Assembly (NCBI GenBank): GCA_031273045.1
Contig: JAISSQ010000057.1
Coordinates: 1 to 36,403, forward strand
From: Puniceicoccales bacterium
GTDB lineage: Bacteria; Verrucomicrobiota; Verrucomicrobiia; Opitutales; UBA953
Direction of reading: 5' to 3'
Length of the DNA: 36,403 bases
Part shown: positions 8,453 to 17,400 of the stretch, piece after piece
How the letters are laid out: the number at the start of each line of letters is the position of its first letter
Position numbering within the stretch: position 1 is the first letter of the stretch
Notes under the pieces: model-generated
The model's database searches: none
What the model saw: only the letters and a program-made list of their open reading frames with translations
What the model was told of the DNA's origin: nothing
Made by a program: the position numbers and the translations under genes

Positions 8453-10309
8453 ATGAACGACGAAAACGCCACCATCAGCACCGTTCGCAAAATCGGCGAG
8501 ATAAACGCCCGCATCGCCGCCCTGCGCGGCACGGACACCGAGGAGGCGCGGACGGAACTCACGCGAATCGCGCAGCAGTTGGTTGACCTGCAACTCGACC
8601 TGTTGGGGAACCGCAAGACGCCGCCGGCAACACCAGCACCGGCGGTGCCGAATGCGCCATTGCCGCCGGCTCCGCCACCGGTGCCGCCGGTGCCGCCGGC
8701 GGAGCGTTCGGTTGCAACGCCACCGGTGCCGCCTCCCGCGCCGCAACCGGTCGCGTCCGCCGCGTTGCCGCCGGCGCCGGACATTCCCGCCGTCCCGGAA
8801 CCGCCCCCGCCAATCGAAGCACCGCCGCCGCCGGTTCCGGTGGAAGCGGACATTCCACCGCCGCCGCCGTCCGCATCTCCGCCGCCGCCGCCGCCCGCGC
8901 CGGCACCGGTGGCGGTCTCGCCCGTGACGCTGCCGGTGGTGCTCACGCCGATGGAGCGCGTGAAGCGCGCCGTCCGCCGTTTTGGCGCGGAGGGGTTCAC
9001 CGTCAGCATCGCCATCCACGGCGCGCTCATCCTCATCGCGCTTTTCTACATCACGGCGCGCCACCTCATCGTCGAGAAGCCCCCCGAAACGTTTCCGACC
9101 GGTTCCGGCGGCGGCATGCGCGGCGAGCGCGTGAGCATGGAGCCGAGGCGCGTCCGCGCGCCCTCGATGAACACGCCGCGCTCGCGCGAGCGCGTCACCG
9201 TCACCGGTTCGGCGTCCTCGCTCTCGTTGCCGAGCATGCCCTCGCTCAGTCAGGGGTTGCTCGGCGAGGGCGCGGCGGGCGCGCTCTCGAAAGGTTCCGG
9301 TGGCGGACTCGGCGGCGGCTCCGGCGGCGGCATCGGGCTGGGCATCGGCAACAAGCGCAACTTCGTGAGCAAGTTCGTCTTCGGGCGCAAGGTGTCCGCC
9401 AAGAAAATCGCCGTCTATGTGGACGCCTCCGGCAGCATGGAGCCGCACCTGAAGCGCGTCCGCGAGGAGGTGACGAAGCACTTTCCCGACGCGGACATCT
9501 TCGAGTGTTTCGGCGTGGGCATCACCGTCACCGGCGGCAAGGTCGCGATGGGGCGCGCCTTTTCGCAGAAGAACTGGCACGACTACGCGAAGGCGAAGTT
9601 CGCGGACAAGTTCATGGTCTATCAGTATTTCTACAACGAACCGTGGCGGCTGCGCGTCCGCGCCGCGCTCTCGGCGCAGGGGCAGGAGATTTACGACCGG
9701 CACTGGCCGCAGTTTCACCTCGGACAGGTCGGCGCGTGGCTCGACATCATGCTCTTCGAGAAATACGACGCGCTGATTGTGTTCGCGGACTTCGAGGACG
9801 GCGTGGGGCAGACGCGCTATCCGAATCCGACCGTTTTCAACCGCTGGTATGGCGACTCCGGCAGCCGCATGTCCTACAAGGTCGTCGAGACGCGGTCGGG
9901 CATCGGCGCGCCGAGCACCACCGAGTTGCCGCGCCGCCCGCTCGAAGAGAAGGAGGGCGCGCCGTATCCGGTCATCTGGTATCCCTCGTGGGGCGCGTGG
10001 GCGGGCGCGGGGCACCTGCGCACGTGGATTTACAACGAGCGCGCGAACGGCTCGGCGTTCTACGATTTCCGCGCCGAGAGCGAGCGGGCGTGGGAACGCG
10101 AATGGCTCGCGCGCTGCGCCGACACCGAGTCCGGTCCGCGCATCTACCTTTTCTCCATCCAGCACTACCCGCAGAGCATCTGGCGGCGTTGCGTGAAGGC
10201 GTCCGACGGTGCCATCAACATGATGCCCGAACTCGGCGGCGCCCGCGCCGGCACCGACAGCCAGCCCGTCCGCAAACCGCCCGCGCGCGGCACGCGCGGC
10301 ACGCGCTGA
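8453..10309 (+). CDS. Membrane-anchored von Willebrand factor A domain protein
   Basis: The 618-residue product starts at the ATG at 8453; upstream in-frame ATGs give a low-complexity, unconserved N-terminus. Residues 1-50 form a short amphipathic, possibly coiled segment. About 55-165 is extremely Pro/Ala-rich. One membrane helix lies at about 182-203 (FTVSIAIHGALILIALFYI), then a Gly/Ser-rich linker. The C-terminal domain opens with AVYVDASGSM; Asp324-Ala-Ser-Gly-Ser is the metal-ion-dependent adhesion site of vWA domains. The topology resembles a proline-rich spacer plus inner-membrane anchor presenting a vWA domain, probably for a protein partner. The partner is unknown. The divergent alpha-2-macroglobulin gene is a candidate only by position. 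A terminator hairpin follows about 80 bases downstream. Confidence 0.72.
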   Translation: MNDENATISTVRKIGEINARIAALRGTDTEEARTELTRIAQQLVDLQLDLLGNRKTPPATPAPAVPNAPLPPAPPPVPPVPPAERSVATPPVPPPAPQPVASAALPPAPDIPAVPEPPPPIEAPPPPVPVEADIPPPPPSASPPPPPPAPAPVAVSPVTLPVVLTPMERVKRAVRRFGAEGFTVSIAIHGALILIALFYITARHLIVEKPPETFPTGSGGGMRGERVSMEPRRVRAPSMNTPRSRERVTVTGSASSLSLPSMPSLSQGLLGEGAAGALSKGSGGGLGGGSGGGIGLGIGNKRNFVSKFVFGRKVSAKKIAVYVDASGSMEPHLKRVREEVTKHFPDADIFECFGVGITVTGGKVAMGRAFSQKNWHDYAKAKFADKFMVYQYFYNEPWRLRVRAALSAQGQEIYDRHWPQFHLGQVGAWLDIMLFEKYDALIVFADFEDGVGQTRYPNPTVFNRWYGDSGSRMSYKVVETRSGIGAPSTTELPRRPLEEKEGAPYPVIWYPSWGAWAGAGHLRTWIYNERANGSAFYDFRAESERAWEREWLARCADTESGPRIYLFSIQHYPQSIWRRCVKASDGAINMMPELGGARAGTDSQPVRKPPARGTRGTR

Positions 10310-10390
10310 ACTCCACCGGAACTCCACCGGCGGTGCGTTCTTGCCCCCGCGCCGCGCCCCTTGCCGCGCCGCCCCGTTCCGCCAAAAGCA

Positions 10391-10425
10391 AACGACCTCC
10401 GGCGCGTTGCCGAAGGTCGTTTTTT
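10391..10425. terminator. Bidirectional intrinsic terminator
   Basis: Arms ACGACCTCCGGC and GCCGAAGGTCGT form a 12-position stem with one C-A mismatch and a GCGTT loop. A run of six T follows on the plus strand, serving the vWA gene. On the minus strand the stem is followed by TTTGCTTTT, so it can also end the tRNA transcript. Confidence 0.8.
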
Positions 10426-10430
10426 GAAAG

Positions 10431-10507
10431 TGGTGCGGGCGAACGGATTCGAACCGTCAACATCCACCTTGGCAAGGTGGTACTCTAGCCAATTGAGCTA
10501 CGCCCGC
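10431..10507 (-). tRNA. tRNA-Gly (GCC)
   Basis: The acceptor stem pairs GCGGGCG with CGCCCGC (7 bp). A D arm (GCTC/GAGT), an anticodon stem CCACC/GGTGG enclosing TTGCCAA (anticodon GCC), and a T arm GACGG-TTCGAAT-CCGTT follow. The discriminator is A and the terminal CCA is encoded at 10431-10433. No intron or anomaly is seen. The terminator at 10391-10425 lies just downstream in the direction of tRNA transcription. Confidence 0.96.
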
Positions 10508-10544
10508 GCTGAAAGGAACTGTGCGCAACGCTACCGGCGCGCCC

Positions 10545-11486
10545 TTATCTGTCAAGCACCTTCAGGAGATTTTTTTTCAGCGTCTTCTCGACGTTCACGA
10601 AGCCGGCGGCGTCGAGTTTCTCCGCCAGCGCGTCGCTTTCAAACAGCGACAGCAACGGGCGCGCCCTCGCCAGATTCTTCACGGGCACGACGGCATAGAG
10701 CGTGATGGAGAGCGGGTAGTCGCCGTTGAACAGGTTGTCGGCCGTCGGCAGGTAAGCACTGCCGGTGCGCGGCGAGACGACCGCGAGCACACGCAGGTTC
10801 GCGCCCTTCGCCGGCGGACGCGCCAGTAGCGCGACGACGTTCGAGTTCACGCGCACCTGCTCCGCCGCCCGCCCCGCGTCGGCGTAGAAACTCACCGTGT
10901 CGCGATACTCCTTGCCGCCGAGCGCGCGCGCGCGGAACAGCGGTGCCACGAGGTCATGCCCCGTGCGCTGCGCCACGGGAATGATTTGCAGGTCGGTCTT
11001 GAGCACCGGCGCCACGTCGCGCCAGTTCTTCACGTTCACCGGCTGCTGGTGGCTGTAAATGCCCGCGAGCGTTGGCAGGTTGATTTGCTCCACCGGCACC
11101 AGCGCGTTGACGGCGACCACGACGGACTGGAACGCCACCGGCACCGCCAGCCACGCGCCGGAGCGGATTTCTGGCACCGACCCCTTGTCCTGCAAAAACA
11201 GCAACGCGGCGTCCGCCCGCCCGTCGCGCAGATACTTCAGCCCGGGCAAACTGCCGTCGAAACGCGACGCGACACACCCGCCGGCGGTGAACGTTTTCTC
11301 GACCTCGCCCCGAAGCAAATCGCTGCCGGCGAGGGTCAGTCCCGCGCTCGCGGCGGTCGGGGCGGAAGCGGTGCCGGTGGAAGGAGAACCGCCGGCGGAA
11401 CCGGCGGCAACGGCGGCGGCAGTGCCGGCGGCGGCGGTTAAAGCGGCGGAGAGAAACAGGGCGCGGAAGAGGGCTGGCGAACGCAT
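10545..11486 (-). CDS. PstS-like substrate-binding protein
   Basis: The 313-residue protein starts at the ATG at 11486, directly before a signal peptide (MRSPALFRALFLSAAL and an Ala-rich stretch); extension upstream would run through the pyrC 3' end out of frame. After a Gly/Ala/Pro low-complexity segment the mature part shows LAGSDLL, RFDGSLPGLKYLRDGRADAA and NLPTLAGIYS, the pattern of phosphate-binding (PstS-type) periplasmic proteins that find the solute in a Venus-flytrap fold. Similar proteins without a transporter often act in phosphate or redox-linked stress responses in Verrucomicrobiota. No pst permease or ATPase genes are next to it, so the ligand is uncertain. It sits 112 bases downstream of pyrC on the same strand. 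Confidence 0.72.
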   Translation of the reverse strand: MRSPALFRALFLSAALTAAAGTAAAVAAGSAGGSPSTGTASAPTAASAGLTLAGSDLLRGEVEKTFTAGGCVASRFDGSLPGLKYLRDGRADAALLFLQDKGSVPEIRSGAWLAVPVAFQSVVVAVNALVPVEQINLPTLAGIYSHQQPVNVKNWRDVAPVLKTDLQIIPVAQRTGHDLVAPLFRARALGGKEYRDTVSFYADAGRAAEQVRVNSNVVALLARPPAKGANLRVLAVVSPRTGSAYLPTADNLFNGDYPLSITLYAVVPVKNLARARPLLSLFESDALAEKLDAAGFVNVEKTLKKNLLKVLDR

Positions 11487-11598
11487 GCCGCAAAGGAAGA
11501 AGCGCGGGCGAGCCGGAGCAAGGGCGAAGGCGGAAACGGGAGGCGCACTGCCGCCGGCGACGGCACCGGTGGCACCACCGGTGGTGCCGGCAGTGCGC

Positions 11599-13233
11599 TC
11601 ACCGTGCAAACTCCAGCCGCATGCCGCGCGGGGCGGCGGCGTTGAAGACGCCGCGCTCGAAGACGACGGTGCCGTTGACGAGCGTCGCCACGACGCTTGC
11701 GCCGAACGTGTGCCCTTCGAGCGGCGACCAGCCGCATTTGTAGAAAACGTTGCTGCCGGCGGCGACCGTCTGCGGCGCGCGCGGGTCAACGAGCACGAGG
11801 TCGGCGTGATAGCCCTCGCGAATGTAGCCGCGCTCGCGAATCGCAAAGAGGTCGGCGACGGCGTGGCTGGTCTTGCGCACAATCGTCGCGAGGTCGAAGA
11901 CGCCGTCGCGCCACAGGTCGAGCAGCATTTGGAGCGAGTGCTGCACGAGCGGCAGCCCCGACGGCGCGTCGAAATACGACGCCGCCGCTTTCTCCGCCCG
12001 CGTGTGCGGCGCGTGGTCGGTGGCGATGACATCAATGCGCCCGTCGCGCACGGCGGCGCGGACGGCGTCGCGGTCGCCGGCGGTCTTGATGGCTGGGTTG
12101 CACTTGATTTGGTTGCCGAGCCGTGCGTAGTCCGCGTCGCAAAACCACAGGTGATGCACACACGCCTCGGCGGTAATGCGCTTGTCGCGCTCGTAGAAAG
12201 TTGCGGGGTTGACTTTGGCGATGAGTGCGGCAATCCTTTCGGACGAACTTCCGGGCGTTGTGCGCTGGCAGGACTTGGCGAGTGCATCTCCCTTTATAGA
12301 CGAAAGTTCACCTGCTTCGTGCGGGAGGTGCTGATGTCCCAGCGCGTCCAACTTTCGGCGAAGCAGTTTCTGATTAACGGCTTCGTCCACGCCCTTGTCA
12401 CTAACTTGGAAACGCGACGGAGCCGTTTCTTGCGTTTCGGGATACGGCGCAAACAGGTCGCATTCCGCCGCTGTTGAGATGTGGAGGACGTGGAGGCGGG
12501 CGTTGTGTTTGCGGGCGAGGGAGACGGCGAGGGTGGACGATTTCAGGCAGGCGGCGGCGGAGCGGATGCGGGCGTGTTCGGCGGGCGGAACGGCGTCGCC
12601 GAAACGTTCGCGCGCTTCGCGCAGGGCGGTCTCGATAAGCGGCGTGTCCTCGCAGTGCGCGGCGACGAGCATCGGTGCGCGGGCGAAAATCTTTTCGAGT
12701 GCCGCCGGCTCGTCCACGAGCATGTTGCCGGTGGACGAACCCATGAAGACCTTGATGCCGCAGATGCGGCGCGGGTCGGCGCGCTCAACCTCGGCGATGT
12801 TGTCGTTCGTCGCACCGAGATAGAACGAGTAGTTCGCCGGCGACACCTCGGCGGCGCGGGCGAACTTGCGCTCCAACGCGGCGGCGTCCGTCGCCGGCGG
12901 CTTCGTGTTGGGCATTTCCATGAACGACGTGACGCCCCCTGCGACCGCCGCGCGCGCCTCGCTGGCGATGTCCGCCTTGTGCGTCAACCCCGGCTCGCGG
13001 AAGTGCACTTGGTCGTCAATCAGCCCGGGCAACAGCAGCAGACCGGAGGCGTCAATCTCGCGCTCTGCTCGCGGCGCGTCCGCCGGCAGTCCGCCCGCTT
13101 CTGCGACCGCCGCGATTCGCCCGCCGGCGACGAGCACGTCGCCCACGAACTCGCGCCCGTCGTTGACAATCGTGGCGTTGTTGATGCGCAGTGCCGGCGC
13201 CGCCGGTGACGCCGAATTGGAAACGATTTGCAT
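11599..13233 (-). CDS. pyrC: Dihydroorotase, class I, with an in-frame insertion
   Basis: Dihydroorotase interconverts carbamoyl-aspartate and dihydroorotate in pyrimidine synthesis. The ATG at 13233 follows an SD-like AAGGTGG. Motifs are in order: LPGLIDDQVHFREPG (metal site, the first His of the usual HxH being Gln as in some Bacteroidetes-type enzymes), ITSFMEMPNT-like segment, CGIKVFMGSSTGNM (the Lys that is usually carbamylated), AHCEDTPLIE, HVLHISTA, AEACVHHLWF, and VIATDHAPHT with the catalytic Asp. At 544 residues it is about 90 longer than the family norm (about 440-450). The excess lies between LFAPYP and DKRITAE (12190-12438), where relatives have only a few residues. The frame is intact through the insertion, but whether the enzyme tolerates it is unknown. 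Divergent from the propeller gene at 13345. Confidence 0.88.
   Translation of the reverse strand: MQIVSNSASPAAPALRINNATIVNDGREFVGDVLVAGGRIAAVAEAGGLPADAPRAEREIDASGLLLLPGLIDDQVHFREPGLTHKADIASEARAAVAGGVTSFMEMPNTKPPATDAAALERKFARAAEVSPANYSFYLGATNDNIAEVERADPRRICGIKVFMGSSTGNMLVDEPAALEKIFARAPMLVAAHCEDTPLIETALREARERFGDAVPPAEHARIRSAAACLKSSTLAVSLARKHNARLHVLHISTAAECDLFAPYPETQETAPSRFQVSDKGVDEAVNQKLLRRKLDALGHQHLPHEAGELSSIKGDALAKSCQRTTPGSSSERIAALIAKVNPATFYERDKRITAEACVHHLWFCDADYARLGNQIKCNPAIKTAGDRDAVRAAVRDGRIDVIATDHAPHTRAEKAAASYFDAPSGLPLVQHSLQMLLDLWRDGVFDLATIVRKTSHAVADLFAIRERGYIREGYHADLVLVDPRAPQTVAAGSNVFYKCGWSPLEGHTFGASVVATLVNGTVVFERGVFNAAAPRGMRLEFAR
12190..12438 (-). other. In-frame insertion of about 83 codons in pyrC, with internal palindromes
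   Basis: The segment replaces the short loop between two conserved dihydroorotase motifs. It is poorer in the CCGGCG words common elsewhere here. It contains CGAAAGTT (12301-12308) matched by AACTTTCG (12350-12357), a nested CACCT/AGGTG pair (12309-12313, 12326-12330), and a GAAGC/GCTTC pair about 12358-12390. The translated insert is polar and basic and resembles no domain I recognise. Boundaries are approximate, inferred from family motifs. Confidence 0.6.
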
Positions 13234-13344
13234 GCCGCCACCTTGTCGAAACCGCGCCGCCGCCGCCACCGGCAAAAAGCGGAACGCCCGCCGGCGACGC
13301 CTGTCCCTTTCGGACGCACTTCCCCGCCCGCTCCCCGTTTTCCC

Positions 13345-14409
13345 ATGCGCCTTTCCCGCCTCCGCTTCCTCAAACTCGCCGGTGCCGCCGCCCTTGCCGC
13401 CGCATTCGCAACCGCCGCCGGCAACGCCGTTTCCGCCGCCGCCGGCGACGCCCCCGCGCCCGCCGCTTACATGGCGAACCGCCCCTTCGCCGCCGTGGAC
13501 TATTCCGGCAGGGCGATGCTCGTGGACGCCTCCGGCAAAATCACGTGGTCCTGCCGTCTGCGCGACCCGAACGACCTCACCCTCCTGCCAAACGGAAACA
13601 TCCTCACCACCAAGGGCGACGGCGCGCGCGAAATCCGCCCCGCCGACAACGCCGTCGTCTTCGACTACACGGCACCGGTGACGCCCACGCCGCGCAACCC
13701 GAAGGCGCGCTCGGAGGTGTTCGCCGTCCAGCGGCTCGCCAACGGCGACACGTTCGTCGGCGAATGCTCGTCGGGACGGCTGCTCATCGTCGCCCCCGAC
13801 GGCAGGACGGTGCGCCACGAAGTCCGCCTCCTCGCCAAGCAGACCACCCCCGAACGCCCGCTGCCCGGCGGCCACGGGTTCATGCGTTGCGCGCGCGCCC
13901 TCGACAACGGCAACTTCCTCATCTCGCGCTTCGGCGCCGGCGCCGTCGAGGAATACGACCGCGCCGGCAAACTCGTCTGGTCGGCGAAAGTCCCCGGCGG
14001 CGCGCACACGGTCGTCCGCGCCGCGAACGGACACACGTTCGTCAGCGCCGCCGACTTCGACATCCGCGCCGCCGGCGCCGACGGCAAGCCGTCCGGCAAA
14101 AAGTTCAAGAACCCCGCCTTTTACGAGTTCGACCGCGCCGGCAACGTCGTGTGGAAAATCACGAACGACGACCTGCCCGGACGCCCCCTGCGCTTCGCCG
14201 CCGGCTTCTTCCTGCTGCCCAACGGCAACGTCCTGCTGTGCAACTGGGTCGGGCACGGGCACCACGGCAAAGCGCCGCACATGCTCGAAATCACGCGCGA
14301 CAAGAAAGTCGTCTGGCAGTTCGACGACCACAAACAGTTCCGCACGGTTTCGAGCGTCCACCCGTTCGGCGACGACGGCAAACCACTGCCGCCGGCGGGC
14401 GTCCATTGA
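13345..14409 (+). CDS. Secreted beta-propeller protein
   Basis: The 354-residue product has a twin-Arg-like N-terminus (MRLSRLRFLKLAGAAALAA) and an Ala-rich signal peptide ending near residue 36. The rest is built from repeated blade motifs of the form L-x-N-G-N-x-L/F and D-x-x-G-K-x-x-W: LLPNGNIL, RLANGDTFV, ALDNGNFLIS, AANGHTFVSA, LLPNGNVLLC, with WSCR, VWSAKV, VVWKI and VVWQF strands. This is typical of PQQ-like or arylsulfotransferase-like propellers used for binding or as enzyme scaffolds. No catalytic residues can be assigned. It starts divergently from pyrC and ends 61 bases before the glycosidase, with which it may be co-transcribed; a role in polysaccharide handling is a guess from context. 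Confidence 0.72.
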   Translation: MRLSRLRFLKLAGAAALAAAFATAAGNAVSAAAGDAPAPAAYMANRPFAAVDYSGRAMLVDASGKITWSCRLRDPNDLTLLPNGNILTTKGDGAREIRPADNAVVFDYTAPVTPTPRNPKARSEVFAVQRLANGDTFVGECSSGRLLIVAPDGRTVRHEVRLLAKQTTPERPLPGGHGFMRCARALDNGNFLISRFGAGAVEEYDRAGKLVWSAKVPGGAHTVVRAANGHTFVSAADFDIRAAGADGKPSGKKFKNPAFYEFDRAGNVVWKITNDDLPGRPLRFAAGFFLLPNGNVLLCNWVGHGHHGKAPHMLEITRDKKVVWQFDDHKQFRTVSSVHPFGDDGKPLPPAGVH

Positions 14410-14470
14410 GCGCGCGCAACGCCGCCGGTGGCGGAACCAACGCCGCGCCGGTGTTGTTTCGCCACGCCGC

Positions 14471-17400
14471 ATGAAAAAGATTTTTGTCTCCGCGCTTGCC
14501 CTCCTCGCCGGTGCCGTTGCCGCAGGTTTCGCACCCGATGTTTTTGCCGCCAATAACGCCGCTGTCGCCGACCCGCTTCGCGCGGGGTTCGCGGCACCAC
14601 CGGACAGCGCGAAAATCTCGTGCTACTGGCGTTGGCTCAACGGAAACGTCACCAAGGAGGCAATCACGCGCGACCTCGAAGGAATGAAAAAGCAGGGCTT
14701 CGGCGGCGCGATTATCTACGACCTCGGTGCCGGCGGCGACGGCAACGCGCCCGTCCCCGCCGGTCCGCGCTACGGTTCTCCCGAATGGCGCGAACTCTAC
14801 AAACACGCGTTGCACGAAGCCGACCGCCTCGGTCTCGCGCTCTCGCTCAACATTATGAGCGGTTGGAACGTCGGCGGTCCGTTTGTCACCCCCGAACACG
14901 CCGCAAAACTTGTCACCTTTTCCGAGACGCAACTCACCGGTCCGCGGCGCGTCGAAATCGCATTGAGGACACCGCCGGCGCGCCACAATTTCTACCGCGA
15001 CATCGCCGTCGTCGCCTTCCCAAACAAAACAAACGCGCCCGCAAAGAACACCGCCGGCGGCGCGTCTGCCGGTGCCGCAATCGCACCGGTGCTCACGCTC
15101 TCCGCCTCCTCTTCGCAACCGGATTATCCGGTCGCGTTCGCAGCCGACGGCGACGAGTCCACATTTTGGGTTTGCGCCGACAGCAATCCGAAAAAACCGG
15201 TGACGCCGCAGCGTCCGCAGACATTCACGCTGACGTTCTCCGCACCCGTCACCGGTGACGCGCTATATCTTTTGCCGCGAAGGGGATACGGTCCGAAAGC
15301 GTGTGAACTTTTCGCCGGCGCCGGCGACGCGAAATCGCAGCCGCTCGCACGTTTTATTTGCAATCCTGACCGCGCGACGGAAATAAAATTTCCCGCGACA
15401 ACCGCACGCCAATTCACAATCAAAATCAACTCCGCTTACGACCCGACTTATCCGCAAACGCCGCGCAATGTGCAAATCGCCGAAATCGCGCTTTTGCACA
15501 ATCGCAAACCTGTCAAAACCTCCGCCACGTTCGCCGCTGCCGGTGCCGGCGGCACCGGTGGCGCGAAACCGGTCGCTGTCAAAAAACGCGGCGCGAAACT
15601 GCGCGACTTTGAAACCAAAATCGCCTCGCGCGAAGGCGGCGACTCGCCGAACTGTCTGCGCTTTGTCAACGACGAGCCGGTGACGCCCGGCGAGGAGCAC
15701 GCAGCGCTCGCGGACGTGCGCGACATCTCGCAGTTTTTCCAAACCGCCGGCGGCAAACTTTACTGGGACGTGCCGGAGGGAACGTGGACGGTTCTGCGCA
15801 TCGGATACACAATGAGCGGTGCGCACGTTTCCACTTCAAGCAGCACGTGGGGCGGCGCTGTCATTGACTATTTGAGCGCGGACGCGTTCCGTTTCTTTTG
15901 GGCGCGAGCGGTGCAGCCGCTCATTGACGACGCCGGCGCGCTCACTGGGAAAACGCTGCGTTATTTGCACACCGACAGTTGGGAGTGCGGCGGGATGAAT
16001 TGGACACCCAATTTCGCCGAGGAATTCCGCCGCCGGCGCGGTTATGAAATAACACCGTTCCTGCCAATTTTAACGGGCAAGATTTTGGACGACCGAAACA
16101 CTTCAAACCGGTTCCTTAACGACTTTCGCAGAACCATCGCCGACCTGATTCGCGACAATCATTACGCGCTGATGCAAACACTCGCCGCGCCGCACAACAT
16201 CGGCGTCAAAGCCGAGGCGGGCGGTCCCCATTGCGGCCCGTTTGACTCCTTGCAACTGATGGGGTTGTGCGATGTGCCGATGTCCGAATTTTGGAGCAAA
16301 TCACCGCGCCACCGCATCACCGACGCCGCCCGTTTCTTTCTCAAACAACCGGCGTCGGCGGCGCACGTTTTCGGCAAGAAATTCGTTGCCGCCGAGAGTT
16401 TCACAAACATCGGGATGTATTGGCAGGAGTCGTTTTCCGACAACTTGAAACCCTCGCTCGACCAAGCGTTTTGCGAAGGGCTGAACAGCGTCGTCTGGCA
16501 CGGCGTTTCCTGCTCGCCGCTCGACACCGGTTTTCCCGGACAGGAATTCTTCGCCGGCAGTTATTTTGGAACGAAGTGTTTCGTGTTTCACAAGTCGCGC
16601 GACTTCCTCTCCTACATCTCGCGCGCGCAGTTTCTTTTGCAGCAGGGATTGTTCGCCGCCGACGTGCTTGAATTCTACGGCGAGAACGCGCCGAACTTCA
16701 CGCAAAACAAGCAGGCGAACACCGCCGGCGCACTGCCCGATTTTGATTTCGACACCGCGCCGGCGGAGGCGTTGCTGACGCGCATCAGCGTGCGCGACGG
16801 CGGCATCTGCCTGCCCGACGGAATGCGCTACCGCGCGCTCGTCCTACCGCGCCGCAACAGCATTTCGCTGCCGGTGCTGCGCAAGGTGGAAAAGTGGGTA
16901 GTGGAAGACGGATTGACAATCATCGGCCCCAAACCGGAGCACATTACCGGACTCGCAAACAACACCGCCGAAACGGACGCGGAAGTGCAAAGAATCGCAG
17001 CGCGTTTGTGGGGCGAAACAACGGACGAAACCCGCGCCACCGGTGGTGCTGCCGGCGGCGTTCGGAAAGTCGGAAAAGGGCGCGTTATCGCCGGCAAGAC
17101 CGCGCTGGAAGTCCTTCGCAACGATGGACTTAAACCCGACTTTGAACGCCTCGCCGGCAGCAATAAAAATCCGCGTGTTGACCGCATTCACCGCGTCGTT
17201 TTCAAGAACCAACTCGCGCAAACAGACCTGCGTCCCTTCGCGGCGTTCTCGCCGAAAGAGGTTTTCACAACACCGGCGGCGGCGGAAAGCGGCGTCGCCG
17301 CACACATCTACTTTGTCGCCAATCTTTCGCCCGTTCCGGACACAATGCGCTGCGCGTTCCGCGTGAACGGTTTCCGCGCGGAATTGTGGGACGCCGTCAC

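Noticed and set aside
8354-10327. A 657-codon minus-strand open frame
   Set aside because: It is antisense to the vWA gene and lacks any recognisable fold; the MIDAS and membrane segment are on the plus strand.
11487-12287. N-terminal extension of the PstS-like protein
   Set aside because: The frame is open upstream but overlaps pyrC out of frame and is Ser/Arg-rich; the signal peptide at 11486 marks the real start.
13234-14553. N-terminal extension of dihydroorotase
   Set aside because: The open frame runs antisense through the propeller gene; the enzyme's conserved N-terminus begins directly after the ATG at 13233.
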